Shown here one piece after another: positions 55,147 through 63,499 of a stretch of DNA of 64,000 bases (its first letter is position 1; every line of letters begins with the position of its first letter). The position numbers were made by a program, and so were the translations under genes. Below the pieces are notes generated by a model. That model saw only the letters and a list, made by a program, of their open reading frames with translations, was not told the origin of the DNA and made no database searches. The DNA comes from Hallella colorans (GTDB taxonomy: Bacteria; Bacteroidota; Bacteroidia; Bacteroidales; Bacteroidaceae): contig NZ_QENY01000015.1 of NCBI RefSeq assembly GCF_003096815.1, positions 21,689 through 85,688 on the forward strand. Direction: 5' to 3'.

Positions 55147-56220
55147 ATGAACATGGGATATTATTTAGATAACATCATTGGTAGATACAAGAATATGCGC
55201 AGCATCAGGGAACTGAGACATACCTACACACAGCAATATGCTCTTGTGGGTATTGGAAATCATTGTGTCAGCAATCTTTTGCCTGTCATACAGTATCTGC
55301 AACTGCCACTGAAATACATCTGCTGCACCTCGGAGAAAAAAGCCAAGTTGATTTCTCAAAAGTATAAGGGAGTCAAAGGTACGACTTCATTACAGGACAT
55401 TCTGCTTGATAACACGGTTACAGGAGTCTTTGTGGCAGCTCATCCACATTCACATTTCCACATAGCAACCGAAGTCATCAAAGCTGGGAAATCCTTATTT
55501 ATAGAAAAACCACCGTGTGAGAATGAAAGAAAACTAAAGTCTTTGACCGATACCGTCAAACTATATGGCTCACAACATGTCGTCGTCGGACTGCAAAGAC
55601 GTTTTGCCCCTGCCACTCAAATTCTGCAAAAGCGATTGAAAGGTGATGGCAAACGACATTATCATTATCGCTATCTTACGGGGCTATACCCAGAGGGTGA
55701 TGCCCTGCTTGACCTGTTCATCCATCCTCTTGACTATGCAACATTCCTTTTCGGAGAGGCAAAGATAAAGAGTTGGGATGTTATTCGCAGTAGAGATGGT
55801 GGACAGACCTTATTTCTTGTATTGGAGCACCAAGATATAACAGGTATGCTGGAACTTTCAACAGATTATTCGTGGCAAAAGGCAGAGGAATTGTTGAGCA
55901 TCAGTACAGACAAAGGGGTTTATGTATTGGACAGAATGGAGCAACTCGATTTCACACCGAGACGCTCTGCAGTGTTTGGGGTTCCATTGGAGAAAATATT
56001 CCGAAACAATACAACCGTAGTCAATCTCTACGGAAGAAACGGCTTTGTTCCAACGATTGGGAATAACCAAATCGTTTCCCAAGGATTCTTCTCCGAAATC
56101 AAGACATTTGCTGATATGGTTGAAAACGGGTATGAGGCTAATCACATTTTGGGGGTGGAAAGCGTTAAGCACGTTTATTCGTTAATGGCAGAAATACACA
56201 AATACACAAGCAAGAAATAA
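55147..56220 (+). CDS. Gfo/Idh/MocA family oxidoreductase
   Basis: 357 residues; ATG at 55147, or 55153. Rossmann start ALVGIGNHCVSNLLPVIQYLQL (~33-54), then GVFVAAHPHSHFHIATEVIKAGKSLFIEKPPCENERKL with the EKP signature (~119-121). A conserved central HPLDYATFLFG segment supplies a His/Asp pair. Family members oxidise or epimerise sugars and cyclitols with NAD(P). It follows the radical SAM gene by 3 bp, so the two are translationally linked and probably act in one pathway. An N-terminal extension of ~30 residues precedes the fold. Confidence 0.87.
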   Translation: MNMGYYLDNIIGRYKNMRSIRELRHTYTQQYALVGIGNHCVSNLLPVIQYLQLPLKYICCTSEKKAKLISQKYKGVKGTTSLQDILLDNTVTGVFVAAHPHSHFHIATEVIKAGKSLFIEKPPCENERKLKSLTDTVKLYGSQHVVVGLQRRFAPATQILQKRLKGDGKRHYHYRYLTGLYPEGDALLDLFIHPLDYATFLFGEAKIKSWDVIRSRDGGQTLFLVLEHQDITGMLELSTDYSWQKAEELLSISTDKGVYVLDRMEQLDFTPRRSAVFGVPLEKIFRNNTTVVNLYGRNGFVPTIGNNQIVSQGFFSEIKTFADMVENGYEANHILGVESVKHVYSLMAEIHKYTSKK

Positions 56221-56268
56221 TAGACAATCACGTTTATATAAATAATAACATCCTAAATCCATGTAATT

Positions 56269-57240
56269 ATGAAAAAAATATTTTATAGTCTTCTGTGCAT
56301 CATTGGACTGTCTGCATGTTCATCAGAAAATGTCGTCCTTGATTCATTAAGAGTTTATGATGTCGCAAATTCTACTTGCAAGTCGAGCCTCTCTCTGACA
56401 GAAACACGTCCTGATTTCTATTTGGAGAATGATGCAGTACCAGCAACTTTAAGCATAGAGCTGGGTAAGGATGGCATAGCCCAATGTGTGCTGGAAGATG
56501 TGAAAGCCAACTGTGCCGTAAGAAATATCTATGTGAACATCGCTAATCAGGATAATCAGATTACCCTTGTTGTGTATCACAATGTCCTTGATGCGCTTGC
56601 AGATTGCATTTGCAAATATGATGTCAACTTTAAGATGAGCAAAGTAATCCCCGGGAATTATCAACTGAAAGTGTACTATGCCAAACCAAATATGAAATAT
56701 GAAGCTTCCGATATTGCATATAATGGGCAAGTCAATCTCGTGCAGAATAAGAAGGCATATATAACTCTCAATGCTGACAAGGTGTTGCCGGAGTCAACTC
56801 CTATAATACAAGGAGCGAAAACGGAATTGTTTGCCGTTGGGACAACTCGCATAACAAGGGCTGCTGCAAAGCCCTATCTTTTTACGCTTGAGAATATCAA
56901 CTCTTTCAATGTGCAGACTCGTGAGATTGTCTTCCAAGATTTTGAGCCTACAAGTCAACTCTTTCCGATTTACCGTAATATAGAAGTACATTCGTATGGC
57001 AAGGTGCTGCTTCACATCACAACCTTTGTATCTTCGCTCAATAGTCAAATATTTACAGATTTATCATTGGTCTCGGAATCAGGTAAGTTTTATCTTAGCG
57101 ACTGCTACCCACGAAACATCGAGAACGACAGTCACTATGCCAAAGATAACAAGGCTATTGCGGAATCACGAGAAAAACGAGCAACAGAATGGGGAGAGTT
57201 TCTCTCAATACTCAGAAAACATGGAAAGTTGATAGAATAG
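56269..57240 (+). CDS. Lipoprotein of unknown function, last gene of the sigma-barrel operon
   Basis: 323 residues. Signal peptide with lipobox LSAC (MKKIFYSLLCIIGLSACSS), so lipid-anchored in the envelope. The mature part is rich in beta strands (NAVRNIYVNIANQDNQITLVVYH-like pattern; YQLKVYYAKPNMKY) reminiscent of FimB/Mfa-like or DUF4493-type domains, but I cannot assign a family. C-terminal ~40 residues are charged and helical (AESREKRATEWGEFLSILRKHGKLIE). 48 bp after the oxidoreductase gene and before a strong terminator. It might be the ligand, sensor partner or product of the system. Confidence 0.75.
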   Translation: MKKIFYSLLCIIGLSACSSENVVLDSLRVYDVANSTCKSSLSLTETRPDFYLENDAVPATLSIELGKDGIAQCVLEDVKANCAVRNIYVNIANQDNQITLVVYHNVLDALADCICKYDVNFKMSKVIPGNYQLKVYYAKPNMKYEASDIAYNGQVNLVQNKKAYITLNADKVLPESTPIIQGAKTELFAVGTTRITRAAAKPYLFTLENINSFNVQTREIVFQDFEPTSQLFPIYRNIEVHSYGKVLLHITTFVSSLNSQIFTDLSLVSESGKFYLSDCYPRNIENDSHYAKDNKAIAESREKRATEWGEFLSILRKHGKLIE

Positions 57241-57289
57241 TGAATAACGCAAACATATCTATCTAAAGGAGTATGTCTTTATCACGACT

Positions 57290-57334
57290 TTTAGCCCTTT
57301 TTGGTCTTCGAGATCAAAAAGGGCTAAATTCATA
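57290..57334 (+). terminator. Strong terminator of the sigma-barrel operon
   Basis: An 18-bp stem with one G-T pair (57290-57307 and 57311-57328) around a three-base loop. The IS copy's left end starts eight bases further. Confidence 0.85.
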
Positions 57335-57335
57335 G

Positions 57336-58485
57336 TTAGGGTCTGCTAATTTATTTCTTTCATACAGCCTTGTGGTATGGGTAATACAGCCTCCATGCTG
57401 TCAAAAATGCTCATCATTCTCTTTTGGAAGGTCTTCAAGCCCGATTTTTCGAAAATAAGACAAAGAAGTCCCCTTAGGAACTTCATGATGTTCTTAGCGA
57501 AGAAGCAAACTCCTATCCAAGTGTCAACCGTTTGGTCAAGTTTCGATCGGATGTCGTTGGCTCGGTAAACTCTCTTGGTTGTTCCAAATGTGCCTTCTAT
57601 CTCATTTCGCTCGCCGATGGTTCTCTTCTTATCCTCTGCGTGTGTGTCGTTCTCTTCCTTGGGAGGTCTGCCTGCAGGCATCGTATCTGGATCACTTTTG
57701 TCTTGTCAATGAGTTTCTTCCCCTTGCGTTTCTTCTTAATCAGCCCGATGAAGGCCTGGCGGGCTTCCGCACGGTGGGTCTGCGGTTTCTTCACCTTGTG
57801 GCGTGCGCAGAACTTGTCAAGCAGGCGGTCTATCAGCCTGCTGCCGTCCTCCAACAGGTTGGAATCCGTTGGATAGCGTACCTCGGCGTCGCTGCATGTG
57901 GCGTCAATCTTCATCGTACCGCCGTGATCGTTGCCGTCCTCGTCGGTGTGTTCCTTCTTCGGCTTGCTCCCATCTGTTTCCGCCAGCATCAGGGTCAGCA
58001 TGTTGAAGAAGTCATGGTCGAGTCGCTTGCGGACAAGGACGAACAACTCTGGAACGAATACCGGCTTTTCCGTAAACTTCTCAAGCCCAAGCAGGTACTG
58101 CATGTAGGGGTTCTCCTAAATGGCTTGGATGGTCTTCTCGTCGCTCAGTTTTTCCACATGCTTCACGATTAGCTCTCCCACCACCATGCGGGCGGGCTTG
58201 TTGCCGGCGCCATTGTGACTGTTCCTCAGGCGTTTGTTGTATTCTCTCTCTATCCTGCCCCGGGGAAGGTGGTCGGCCAGCTTGACCCAACGGTTGGATT
58301 TGCTCAATCCCAAAAGTGACTCCTGAAGTTCAAACAGGTCGTGACTGCGATATTGTGAGTAGTATTTCATCTCGATTCTTGAATGCTTTAACATCCAAAG
58401 GTAGTCATTGTGGGCGAATTGGCCAAATTTTATACAACATAAATAGTTAATTATCAAATAGTTAAAGTTATTTAGCAGACCCTAA
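57336..58485 (-). mobile_element. Defective IS5/IS1182-type insertion sequence, copy 1
   Basis: Terminal inverted repeats ttagggtctgctaat (57336-57350) and tttagcagaccctaa (58471-58485), 14 of 15 matching. About 1150 bp, containing a broken transposase on the minus strand. A near-identical left end occurs at 62821 (copy 2) and a related right end at 59878-59892. Confidence 0.85.
57346..58370 (-). pseudogene. Transposase of IS copy 1, disrupted
   Basis: The N-terminus from the ATG at 58370 (MKYYSQYRSHDLFELQ, then DHLPRGRIEREYNKRLRNSHNGAGNKPARMVVGELIVKHVEKLSDEKTIQAI) is DUF772-like. A TAG then interrupts the frame (near 58116), after which ENPYMQYLLGLEKFTEKPVFVPELF continues in the same frame. 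Further on, an internal deletion with frameshift near 57680 removes the region present in copy 2; the end (RNEIEGTFGTTKRVYRANDIRSKLDQ...) is in another frame. Not functional. Compared with copy 2, the ~330-base overlap is nearly identical, so both are recent. Confidence 0.8.
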
Positions 58486-58521
58486 TTAGTGTTCGCCGAA
58501 TTAGTTGAAAAACGTCTGGCA

Positions 58522-59682
58522 CTAGTCTTTGTCAGAGGTTATGATTTGGCCCAACTCCTGATAGAACGTCTCTACCTCGCCCAAATAAGTTTTCAATATC
58601 TTCCCATCGGGACCTATCAGCACCTTATAAGGATAGCCTTTCACCCTATATGCGGTCTCGACCTTCGCATCGGCATCTCTCACCTGCGGCCACGGCAACT
58701 GGTATTTCTCCAAAGCCTGTTTCCATTTTTCGGATTTGTCGTTGCAATCGATGCCCACAAACTCAATGCGGTCGCCGTATCGGGCATAGCATTCTTTCAT
58801 TTTGGGAAATCCCTTGATGCACCATGTGCACCATGAGCCCCAGAAATCCAGCAGCACATATTTGCCCCGCAGGGAACTGAGCGTGAGCGTATCACCCTGT
58901 GGCGTGGGGAGGGAAAAATCGGGGGCCATCGCGCCGACTTTAGCCGTGTCGGCCACTTCTTTCCGAGCTTTCCTCATCACGGCTATCCGCTCGAAGGCTT
59001 CCTGCCACATATCCAAATATCCTTTGAAACGACCGTTGCGCACTGCGGGACTGAGCTTCCGTATGACCGGAACCACACGGTCCATATTCACGTCGAGCAC
59101 CAAAGTCGCCGTGGCGTCCTCGTCGGGATGCTGTACAATGTACTCCTCGACCACAGGGTGCTTGCGCCGATTGATGTCACGGTTGGCGGCTTTGCGTATG
59201 CTGTCGAGACGAACAGCATTGCCACCGGCAGCCACTCCCGCCACATACTCTTTTAGGGCGATGTCAAATTCCTTATGGAAAGGCCTTCCCACGTCCGTCA
59301 CTTTGGCGTACTGCTGATAGAACGCGCTGCCCGAAATGCGAACGCTGTACAGGTCGATGAAATCTCCTTCTATGTTGACAAATTCGTCGGGGACAAAGAA
59401 AAAGTACATGACCTTTTTGGGACTGGATTTCAACCGTAGTGACCCTTGATAGGCCTTGTCTATAGAAAGCGAAAAATTGAAATGGCCGTTGTTGACGGGC
59501 GTAGCAAAATTGATGATCTTCTTGTCCGGGTTTCGCTCTACATACTCCACGAGGATGGAGTCGTTTCCAACGCCGGTCAGCGCGCCGCTCATCGTGAAAT
59601 TGCCCTGTGCCGAGGACCCTGACGAAAACAGCCACGTTGCCACCGACAAAAAAAAGAATTTCAATTTACATGCTCTTTTCAT
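58522..59682 (-). CDS. TlpA-like thioredoxin-fold protein with N-terminal DUF4369-like domain
   Basis: 386 residues. Signal peptide (LKFFFLSVATWLFSSGSSAQ). N-terminal ~25-120: a DUF4369-like beta domain (FTMSGALTGVGNDSILVEYV). Helical middle (~130-240). C-terminal thioredoxin fold (~245-380): VGAMAPDFSLPTPQGDTLTLSSLRGKYVLLDFWGSWCTWCIKGFPKM with WCTWC redox motif, and cis-Pro region GYPYKVLIGPDG. A periplasmic thiol-disulfide reductase or chaperone is likely. It sits between two IS ends and may have moved as cargo. Confidence 0.88.
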   Translation of the reverse strand: MKRACKLKFFFLSVATWLFSSGSSAQGNFTMSGALTGVGNDSILVEYVERNPDKKIINFATPVNNGHFNFSLSIDKAYQGSLRLKSSPKKVMYFFFVPDEFVNIEGDFIDLYSVRISGSAFYQQYAKVTDVGRPFHKEFDIALKEYVAGVAAGGNAVRLDSIRKAANRDINRRKHPVVEEYIVQHPDEDATATLVLDVNMDRVVPVIRKLSPAVRNGRFKGYLDMWQEAFERIAVMRKARKEVADTAKVGAMAPDFSLPTPQGDTLTLSSLRGKYVLLDFWGSWCTWCIKGFPKMKECYARYGDRIEFVGIDCNDKSEKWKQALEKYQLPWPQVRDADAKVETAYRVKGYPYKVLIGPDGKILKTYLGEVETFYQELGQIITSDKD

Positions 59683-59789
59683 CTTATTGGGATTTAAAGT
59701 TGTTTTCCAATGTTTCGGCTAGCAGCCTCATTCACGACAAAATTAGGTAAAATAGTTGATTTGTCAAAGTGTTTTCGTTTTGCTTCTTT

Positions 59790-59892
59790 AATGTTTTAGC
59801 ACCCAAAGATAGTCATTTTTGGTGAATTATACAAATATTACGATATATATCATTGAATATCAAAAACTTATATTTTTTTTAGTAGACCCTAA
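59790..59892 (-). repeat. Solo right-end remnant of the IS5/IS1182-type element
   Basis: About 100 bp resembling the non-coding right end of IS copy 1 (58389-58485), roughly 70% by eye, ending tttagtagaccctaa with one change (C to T). No transposase remains. It is the only recognisable content of the 325-bp gap 59683-60007. Confidence 0.65.
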
Positions 59893-60007
59893 TTAATATA
59901 TGTGAATGGGTTTGGGCGAAGGTAAGCTATATTGCAAGTAACTACTTGGATAAATTTATGCAAGTAGTTTTTCAGTTAAGCAAAATGCTGCGATAGAAGA
60001 ATTATCA

Positions 60008-60244
60008 TCATGTATTCAGCAATGAATTAAGGTTATCTTCCCTAATTACCTTGGGTTCTGCTTTACCAGCCAGGACAAGGATCTTCTTTCCATCACGGTA
60101 GATGTGCAGCTGACAGTTACGCAAAACGGCAGTCAGAGATTCGTCTTCCTCCATTGCTTGCCATATAGCATGGTAAATGCCTTCCGGCTCAAACAGCTTC
60201 TTCTGAAGGTGCAAGCACATATTGGTGGTATCTATAGCGTTCAT
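60008..60244 (-). CDS. Small protein of unknown function, hipBA operon tail
   Basis: 78 residues, no recognised family. The start codon immediately follows the stop of the upstream gene (TAAATG), so translation is likely coupled. The sequence is mixed helix/strand (ENTTNMCLHLQKKLFEPE-like N-terminus, NCQLHIYRDGKKILVLAGKAEPKVI) with no signal or membrane span. Being last in the hipB-hipA-AlkZ-like cluster suggests a part in the same module. Confidence 0.55.
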   Translation of the reverse strand: MNAIDTTNMCLHLQKKLFEPEGIYHAIWQAMEEDESLTAVLRNCQLHIYRDGKKILVLAGKAEPKVIREDNLNSLLNT

Positions 60245-60913
60245 TTATCCTATGAGTTTATTGATTTGCTTGTCGGCTGCCTCTGGCAATAGGCTTTTGA
60301 AATGGTTGAGAAGTCTTAGGTATGATTCTTCGGGCGTACAATCACATCGGCAAGCCTCTCTGCCATAGAGTGCTTCAGGGGTAGATAGCAAAGACCATCC
60401 CCAACCGTATTCCTTGCCATGCTTGTCGGTGGGATATACGAAGTTCTCTACTACGATGTAAGTTGCCATCTGGAGGCGTGTGATGTAACTATCAAATTTG
60501 CTTCGCATTCCTTTGCCTTCGAAACCACAGGCTGAACGCAACTCGCGAGTGATCAGGCTTTCGTTCATGCGAAGGGTCGTAAGAATGGCATCCTCAATGG
60601 TGCCTTCTGCTGGCAGGGGGAATTTACTACGGCGATAGTTGCAGAAATCAGCCCACCATTCCTTGGCAATGAAACCTGCCTTCCTGTTGAAGAACTTGCC
60701 ATATACAGTATCGCCTTCGGTAACGATTTGTCCCTTCCACTTCCATAGTGGCCAGTCCCAACCACCATCTGGAAAGACCACATAACGGCAGTCGTCATCA
60801 ACGATCTCTTCTGCAGAATAGCTGCTGATGCCACTATCAAGCAGAGGAAGGAAGCCGACCTCGTGGATAAAGTCCGTGAGACCAGTTGGTGAGTATATGT
60901 CTGGATGATTCAT
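60245..60913 (-). CDS. AlkZ/YcaQ-related winged-helix protein
   Basis: 222 residues. It resembles the short AlkZ-related proteins found in Bacteroidota (DGGWDWPLWKWKGQIVTEGDTVYGKFFNRKAGFIA, and a winged-helix segment TTLRMNESLITRELRSACGFEGKGMRSKFDSYITRLQMATYIV). AlkZ enzymes unhook DNA crosslinks; the QxQ or catalytic residues cannot be confirmed here and the protein is shorter than true AlkZ, so a DNA-binding rather than glycosylase role is possible. 51 bp downstream of hipA. Confidence 0.6.
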   Translation of the reverse strand: MNHPDIYSPTGLTDFIHEVGFLPLLDSGISSYSAEEIVDDDCRYVVFPDGGWDWPLWKWKGQIVTEGDTVYGKFFNRKAGFIAKEWWADFCNYRRSKFPLPAEGTIEDAILTTLRMNESLITRELRSACGFEGKGMRSKFDSYITRLQMATYIVVENFVYPTDKHGKEYGWGWSLLSTPEALYGREACRCDCTPEESYLRLLNHFKSLLPEAADKQINKLIG

Positions 60914-60964
60914 CTTGATATTGGTTTTACAAAATTGCTTTTAGTACTTATACTAATGGTGATG

Positions 60965-62218
60965 TTACTGAAATTTCAGTCCTTCTTCAAACCTATCAAC
61001 GAAATGAGTAACTTCACCTCTCATCAGTCCCACATCCTTAGCCATTCTTTCCCAATCCTTCATAGAGCAAAGCACATCGGTGATGATTGCTTTAGCAGTA
61101 CGCTCGTCAAGCATATAAAGCTCATTCGCCTTATAAAGATGGTCTAAAGAAGATTCATTCGTGTTACCATCGACCAACAATGCCTGGTACATGCTGTTGG
61201 TGGGGTTTATATCATAGGCAGGAGATAGCTCCCAACCTTCTTTATTGAGCAGAAAGGCGTGATTGCGGAAGTGGTCATCGGTATTGCCAATGCAGATATT
61301 GAAGGCTACACGTCGGTAAAGTTCCTGCAGGTTTTCCTCCACATGATTTCCTCCACCCGATATGATGAAATCTACAATGTCAAGATACCCTTTGCGTGTC
61401 CGCTCACCATCACCATCGGTCAGACCGAGTAAGGTGAGAGAAGAGGCCATATGTACCCTTTGCCCTTGGTCATTTCTGTCAAAGCGTTTTGATAACAGAA
61501 TATCCTGCCCATTACCAGCCTTGATCACTTTTGTTTCAGCCACATTGATGCCACATTCCTTCGCCATCAGATGGGCAAAGTGCTCCCAGCGCGATACATT
61601 GATATTGTCGTTGATTGAGGGAAATTTGGCTATATATAGCTGGCCATCGCTCTGCACACAGACCTTGGGTCTAGCACCACCCATTGAGGAACCAGGTTGG
61701 AAGAGTCGTTGCACCCATTTCTTCTCTGGCTCCAAATGCTTGTACTCACTTTTCTCAATCTCTCTTGCAGCTTGCAAAAGTTCGTCGATGTGTATAGTAG
61801 AAGGTACGCTATAATCGAGCGAACAACTGATATACTCGCCTGTTGCAGGATCTCTGAAACGGAAGCCGCCCATACGCAGTTCGTCTTCCACACCTTTGAG
61901 ATAATCCCAGTCGGATAAAGAATAGTTCGTTTTCCCTTTGGTTTCCAGTTTAGCACGGAGGTCTATCAGTCGCCGTCCCCAGCGGTCTGGCAACGCATCA
62001 GAGAAGCAGCCAAAAATATGATTACCCTGGCTATATTGAATACCTGTATAGGGGCGAAGGTCACACCCGAAGTCGATCTTAGGATAGCGTTTGAGCCAGT
62101 TCTTATCAAACTCAAAGGAAAACACGTCAGAGCCTCTTAGGTATTCATGCCCAAGAGTGCCAATTTTTTCTTCTTTGCCTATCCAGTCGAAACTGGCTAT
62201 TACCTCTAATTTCTCCAT
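60965..62218 (-). CDS. hipA: HipA-family serine/threonine kinase toxin
   Basis: 417 residues, standard length with HipA N-terminal (~15-110) and kinase domains. Features: LPDRWGRRLID, the GSSMGGARPK ATP-loop (~183-192), LYIAKFP (catalytic Lys), LLSKRFDR and the catalytic NICIGNTDDHFRNHAFLL. HipA kinases phosphorylate glutamyl-tRNA synthetase or other aminoacylation targets and cause growth arrest. It is 3 bp after hipB, which encodes the antidote and repressor. Motifs appear intact, so the toxin is probably active. Confidence 0.93.
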   Translation of the reverse strand: MEKLEVIASFDWIGKEEKIGTLGHEYLRGSDVFSFEFDKNWLKRYPKIDFGCDLRPYTGIQYSQGNHIFGCFSDALPDRWGRRLIDLRAKLETKGKTNYSLSDWDYLKGVEDELRMGGFRFRDPATGEYISCSLDYSVPSTIHIDELLQAAREIEKSEYKHLEPEKKWVQRLFQPGSSMGGARPKVCVQSDGQLYIAKFPSINDNINVSRWEHFAHLMAKECGINVAETKVIKAGNGQDILLSKRFDRNDQGQRVHMASSLTLLGLTDGDGERTRKGYLDIVDFIISGGGNHVEENLQELYRRVAFNICIGNTDDHFRNHAFLLNKEGWELSPAYDINPTNSMYQALLVDGNTNESSLDHLYKANELYMLDERTAKAIITDVLCSMKDWERMAKDVGLMRGEVTHFVDRFEEGLKFQ

Positions 62219-62221
62219 ACC

Positions 62222-62539
62222 TTATCTCTTTGAAGCTCGTTTCTTATTCTTGATACCTAAGTCCTGTACCATGTGCCCTAACTCATCGTCTTGTGCCAAA
62301 TACAGAATATCATCTTCAAGCTGCAGTGCATTAAGTACACGCATCACCACACCGAGCGACACCGTAGGCTCACCCTTCTCCAAACGTGAGAGGGTAAGTC
62401 GCGTGCATTGCGCACGTTGTGCCACCTGATCCATCGTCAGGTCTCGGCGCAATCGTGCAAGGCGGAACTGCTCACCCACTACATTCAACTTCTCTTGCAG
62501 TGCTCTGGTCATCCAGTTAGCTTTGGTAAACTTCGTCAT
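62222..62539 (-). CDS. hipB: HipB-like XRE-family antitoxin
   Basis: 105 residues from the ATG at 62539; an upstream TTG overlaps the -7 box. Helix-turn-helix domain (~25-85): FRLARLRRDLTMDQVAQRAQCTRLTLSRLEKGEPTVSLGVVMRVLNALQ. The C-terminal tail (GIKNKKRASKR) is basic and may contact HipA. Expected to bind its own promoter and neutralise HipA. Confidence 0.93.
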   Translation of the reverse strand: MTKFTKANWMTRALQEKLNVVGEQFRLARLRRDLTMDQVAQRAQCTRLTLSRLEKGEPTVSLGVVMRVLNALQLEDDILYLAQDDELGHMVQDLGIKNKKRASKR

Positions 62540-62557
62540 AATGTATCTTTTACAGTG

Positions 62558-62565
62558 CAAAGATA
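62558..62565 (-). promoter_or_regulatory. -7 box for hipBA
   Basis: TATCTTTG on the minus strand, 18 bases before the hipB ATG; an autoregulation operator would be expected in the same short region. Confidence 0.6.
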
Positions 62566-62607
62566 CGACAATATGTTTAGTTTATAATACTTTATTATGA
62601 TTTTCTT

Positions 62608-62820
62608 TTATCTTTCGGATATTTCTTTCCAATATTGCCTTCCACATCTTTCTCCCCGTTCATAACTTGTTGGCTTTAATTCTATTTCAACATGTTTGGG
62701 ACACCAATGTATATTTTCTATTTCAACATTGTAGCCATCATATAGCATGTCATACATACTTATCTTAATGCCATGATACTGCAAACACCCTTCGAAGGTT
62801 TTATCCTTGAAGTCTTTAAC
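62608..62820 (-). pseudogene. 3' fragment of a gene cut by IS copy 2
   Basis: An open minus-strand frame of about 70 codons with no start ends at TAA (62608-62610): it includes FEGCLQYHGIKISMYDML, NIHWCPKHVEIELKPTSYERGE and WKEISER. The codon use and hydrophobic pattern look coding, and the frame abuts exactly the IS left end at 62821, so the 5' part was displaced by insertion. Family unknown. Confidence 0.65.
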
Positions 62821-63490
62821 TAGGGTCTGCTAATTTATTTCTTTCATACAACCTTGTGGTGTGGGTAATACAGCCTCCATGCTGTCAAAAATGCTCATAA
62901 TTCTCTTTTGGAAGGTCTTCAAGCCCGATTTTTCGAAAATGAGACAAAGAAGTCCCCTTAGGAACTTCATGATGTTCTTAGCGAAGAAGCAAGCTCCTAT
63001 CCAAGTGTCAGCCGTTTGGTCAAGTTTCGCTCGGATGTCGTTGGCTCGGTAAACTCTCTTGGTTGTTCCAAATGTGCCTTCTATCTCATTTCGCTCGCCG
63101 ATGGCTCTCTTCTTGTCCTCTGCGTGCGTGTCGTTCTTTTCCTTGGGAGGCCTGCCCAGTGGACGGTTGTAGCAATTGACATGGCAGGACTTGATGTGCA
63201 TCCTATTCTCTTTCCCCAGATAGAGCTTGTCGGCCTGTATCTCCTTGGGCAGCATTCCAAAACGCCTTTTGTAGAGTTCCAACTGCATGCCGAGGTCGGA
63301 TGATTCGTTATAGGCATCCCGGCTGACATGGTCCACATAGGTGTAACCGCTCACGATGCTAGCACCGATTTTCGCACCGAACTCAACCGTGGCCTTCGCC
63401 TTGCCCCTGACAATGGAACGGAGATGCGGCTGGTAGATGCTGATGATGCGATCGGCACATCTGCGGACGTTCTGCTCGAACATCATTTTT
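62821..63490 (-). mobile_element. IS5/IS1182-type insertion sequence, copy 2, truncated by an IS4-family element
   Basis: Left end tagggtctgctaat at 62821 as in copy 1; the transposase frame is open but its 5' third and the right end are missing because an IS4-type element begins near 63490. Over the shared region it is nearly identical to copy 1 and lacks copy 1's internal deletion. Confidence 0.8.
62830..63486 (-). CDS. Transposase C-terminal part (IS5/IS1182 type), truncated
   Basis: 218 residues: VRRCADRIISIYQPHLRSIVRGKAKATVEFGAKIGASIVSGY, then a DDE region (ADKLYLGKENRMHI and GRPPKEKNDTHAEDKKRAIGERNEIEGTFGTTKRVYRAND), ending SMEAVLPTPQGCMKEIN. The catalytic Glu is likely in RNEIEG. N-terminal DUF772 part absent, so inactive. 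Confidence 0.8.
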   Translation of the reverse strand: MMFEQNVRRCADRIISIYQPHLRSIVRGKAKATVEFGAKIGASIVSGYTYVDHVSRDAYNESSDLGMQLELYKRRFGMLPKEIQADKLYLGKENRMHIKSCHVNCYNRPLGRPPKEKNDTHAEDKKRAIGERNEIEGTFGTTKRVYRANDIRAKLDQTADTWIGACFFAKNIMKFLRGLLCLIFEKSGLKTFQKRIMSIFDSMEAVLPTPQGCMKEIN

Positions 63491-63499
63491 TACTATTAC

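Noticed and set aside
57532..58172. Plus-strand frames across IS copy 1
   Set aside because: Antisense to the transposase sequence.
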